From: Paramecium sonneborni
Taxonomy: Eukaryota; Ciliophora; Oligohymenophorea; Peniculida; Parameciidae
Direction: 5' to 3'
Assembly (NCBI GenBank): GCA_905182985.1
Contig: CAJJDN010000002.1
Location: 772,628-836,627, forward strand
DNA length: 64,000 bases
How positions within the stretch are numbered: the stretch's first letter is position 1; the number at the start of each line of letters is the position of its first letter. Below, one piece after another: positions 63,383-64,000 of this stretch. A model generated the notes under the pieces. The model saw only the letters and a list, made by a program, of their open reading frames with translations. It was not told the origin of the DNA and ran no database searches. The translations under genes and the position numbers were made by a program.

Positions 63383-64000
63383 TTTAATACTAAAGTTAAG
63401 ATGATAAATATGCTTAAGTGACAGCTATATTACTCTATTTAAGGGCTTATTATAATTTAACTCTATTTAGATAATAAATTTCAGACTCCTCATCATTCAT
63501 ACTTATAACCATCACAATTTATTTTTGTTTGCATCTTACATCTTGAAATATTCAATCGTCGTTATTGTGACTATGAATAAAAATATTCAGAAAGAAATTA
63601 CAGATGAATTTTATCTCAGTGATATACTTCCAAATATTACTCATGTTTGAAAATGCTGTTTTATTAAGGATATCGAACAAAATTGAATTTTGAAACTATA
63701 ATCATCAAAATATTTTTATACTCCTCACTTATATATTGGAGCAAGAAATCCTAATTCAGATGCAATAGGCAATATAAAACTCATAAAAATAATTATTATA
63801 ATCATTCTGAAGTTTTATTCAAAACAATTTTTGGCAGAATTATTGGAGGAACCCCTAAATAGATAGAAATAATAATATACTTATTTAAGTTGGCATATAA
63901 ACATCTTGTGATAGGGTTTTATCAGAAGAAAACATTTTTTTTGTTATGGAACCTAGAGTACTTTTAGGTTTATTATCGGATTCAGTTACAAGTAATTTAT
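63383..64000. repeat. Direct duplication 6, right copy, cut by window end
   Basis: Repeats 61959-62576 exactly. It includes a copy of the 5' part of the membrane-protein gene (63383-63805, minus strand) and the first 55 bp of the gene that starts at 62522 (63946-64000, plus strand). Not independent loci. Confidence 0.88.

Overview
The window reads as macronuclear DNA of a ciliate, most likely a Paramecium. It is extremely A+T rich. Nearly every gene is interrupted by in-frame TAA and TAG codons that fall at plausible Gln positions, while TGA is the only stop that ends genes, so all calls use the ciliate code. Introns are tiny (about 20-39 nt), mostly GTA...TAG, and often not a multiple of three. 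Genes are packed on both strands with gaps of tens to hundreds of bases. The species cannot be fixed from sequence alone. A standard-code ORF search is nearly useless here.

Six single N characters (3874, 19633, 30638, 46839, 59923, 63382) each sit exactly between two identical direct copies of 1.08-1.42 kb. They look like contig ends that overlap but were joined with an N instead of merged, so apparent tandem copies (dynein light chain, CFAP57 segment, PAS protein segment, acyl-CoA dehydrogenase start, a small gene at 58.8/60.0 kb, the last 0.6 kb) should be collapsed. The true locus is probably about 7 kb shorter.

Layout. 0-10 kb: a membrane protein, a RING/B-box protein, a C2-domain protein, axonemal dynein light chain 1, a CDCA7-like zinc-finger protein and the exon-junction-complex protein Y14. 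11-18 kb: soluble inorganic pyrophosphatase, a Spen-like RRM/SPOC protein, a cyclin and small unknowns. 18-29 kb: CFAP57, a C2H2 protein, 14-3-3, a dual-specificity pseudophosphatase and a Gln-rich coiled-coil protein. 29-44 kb, mostly minus strand: a giant PAS-domain membrane protein, a histidine-phosphatase-fold protein, an AGC kinase of the IRE/Rim15/Greatwall type, a casein kinase 1 followed by a decayed casein kinase 1, and a coiled-coil protein. 44-50 kb: a mitochondrial-carrier-like protein, a scrambled relic of cytoplasmic dynein heavy chain, and an ACAD10/11-type fusion of a phosphotransferase-like domain with an acyl-CoA dehydrogenase. 50-64 kb: ciliate-specific unknowns, an EF-hand-like protein, an endosulfine-like protein, a PB1-ZZ protein resembling p62/NBR1, a PHD protein, membrane proteins and the start of an aromatic amino-acid ammonia-lyase.

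Themes: ciliary axoneme (DNAL1, CFAP57), kinase/phosphatase signalling (IRE/Rim15-type kinase with a possible endosulfine substrate, CK1, 14-3-3, pseudophosphatase, cyclin), RNA metabolism (Y14, Spen-like) and mitochondrial metabolism. No tRNA, rRNA, CRISPR, telomere or transposon was recognised.
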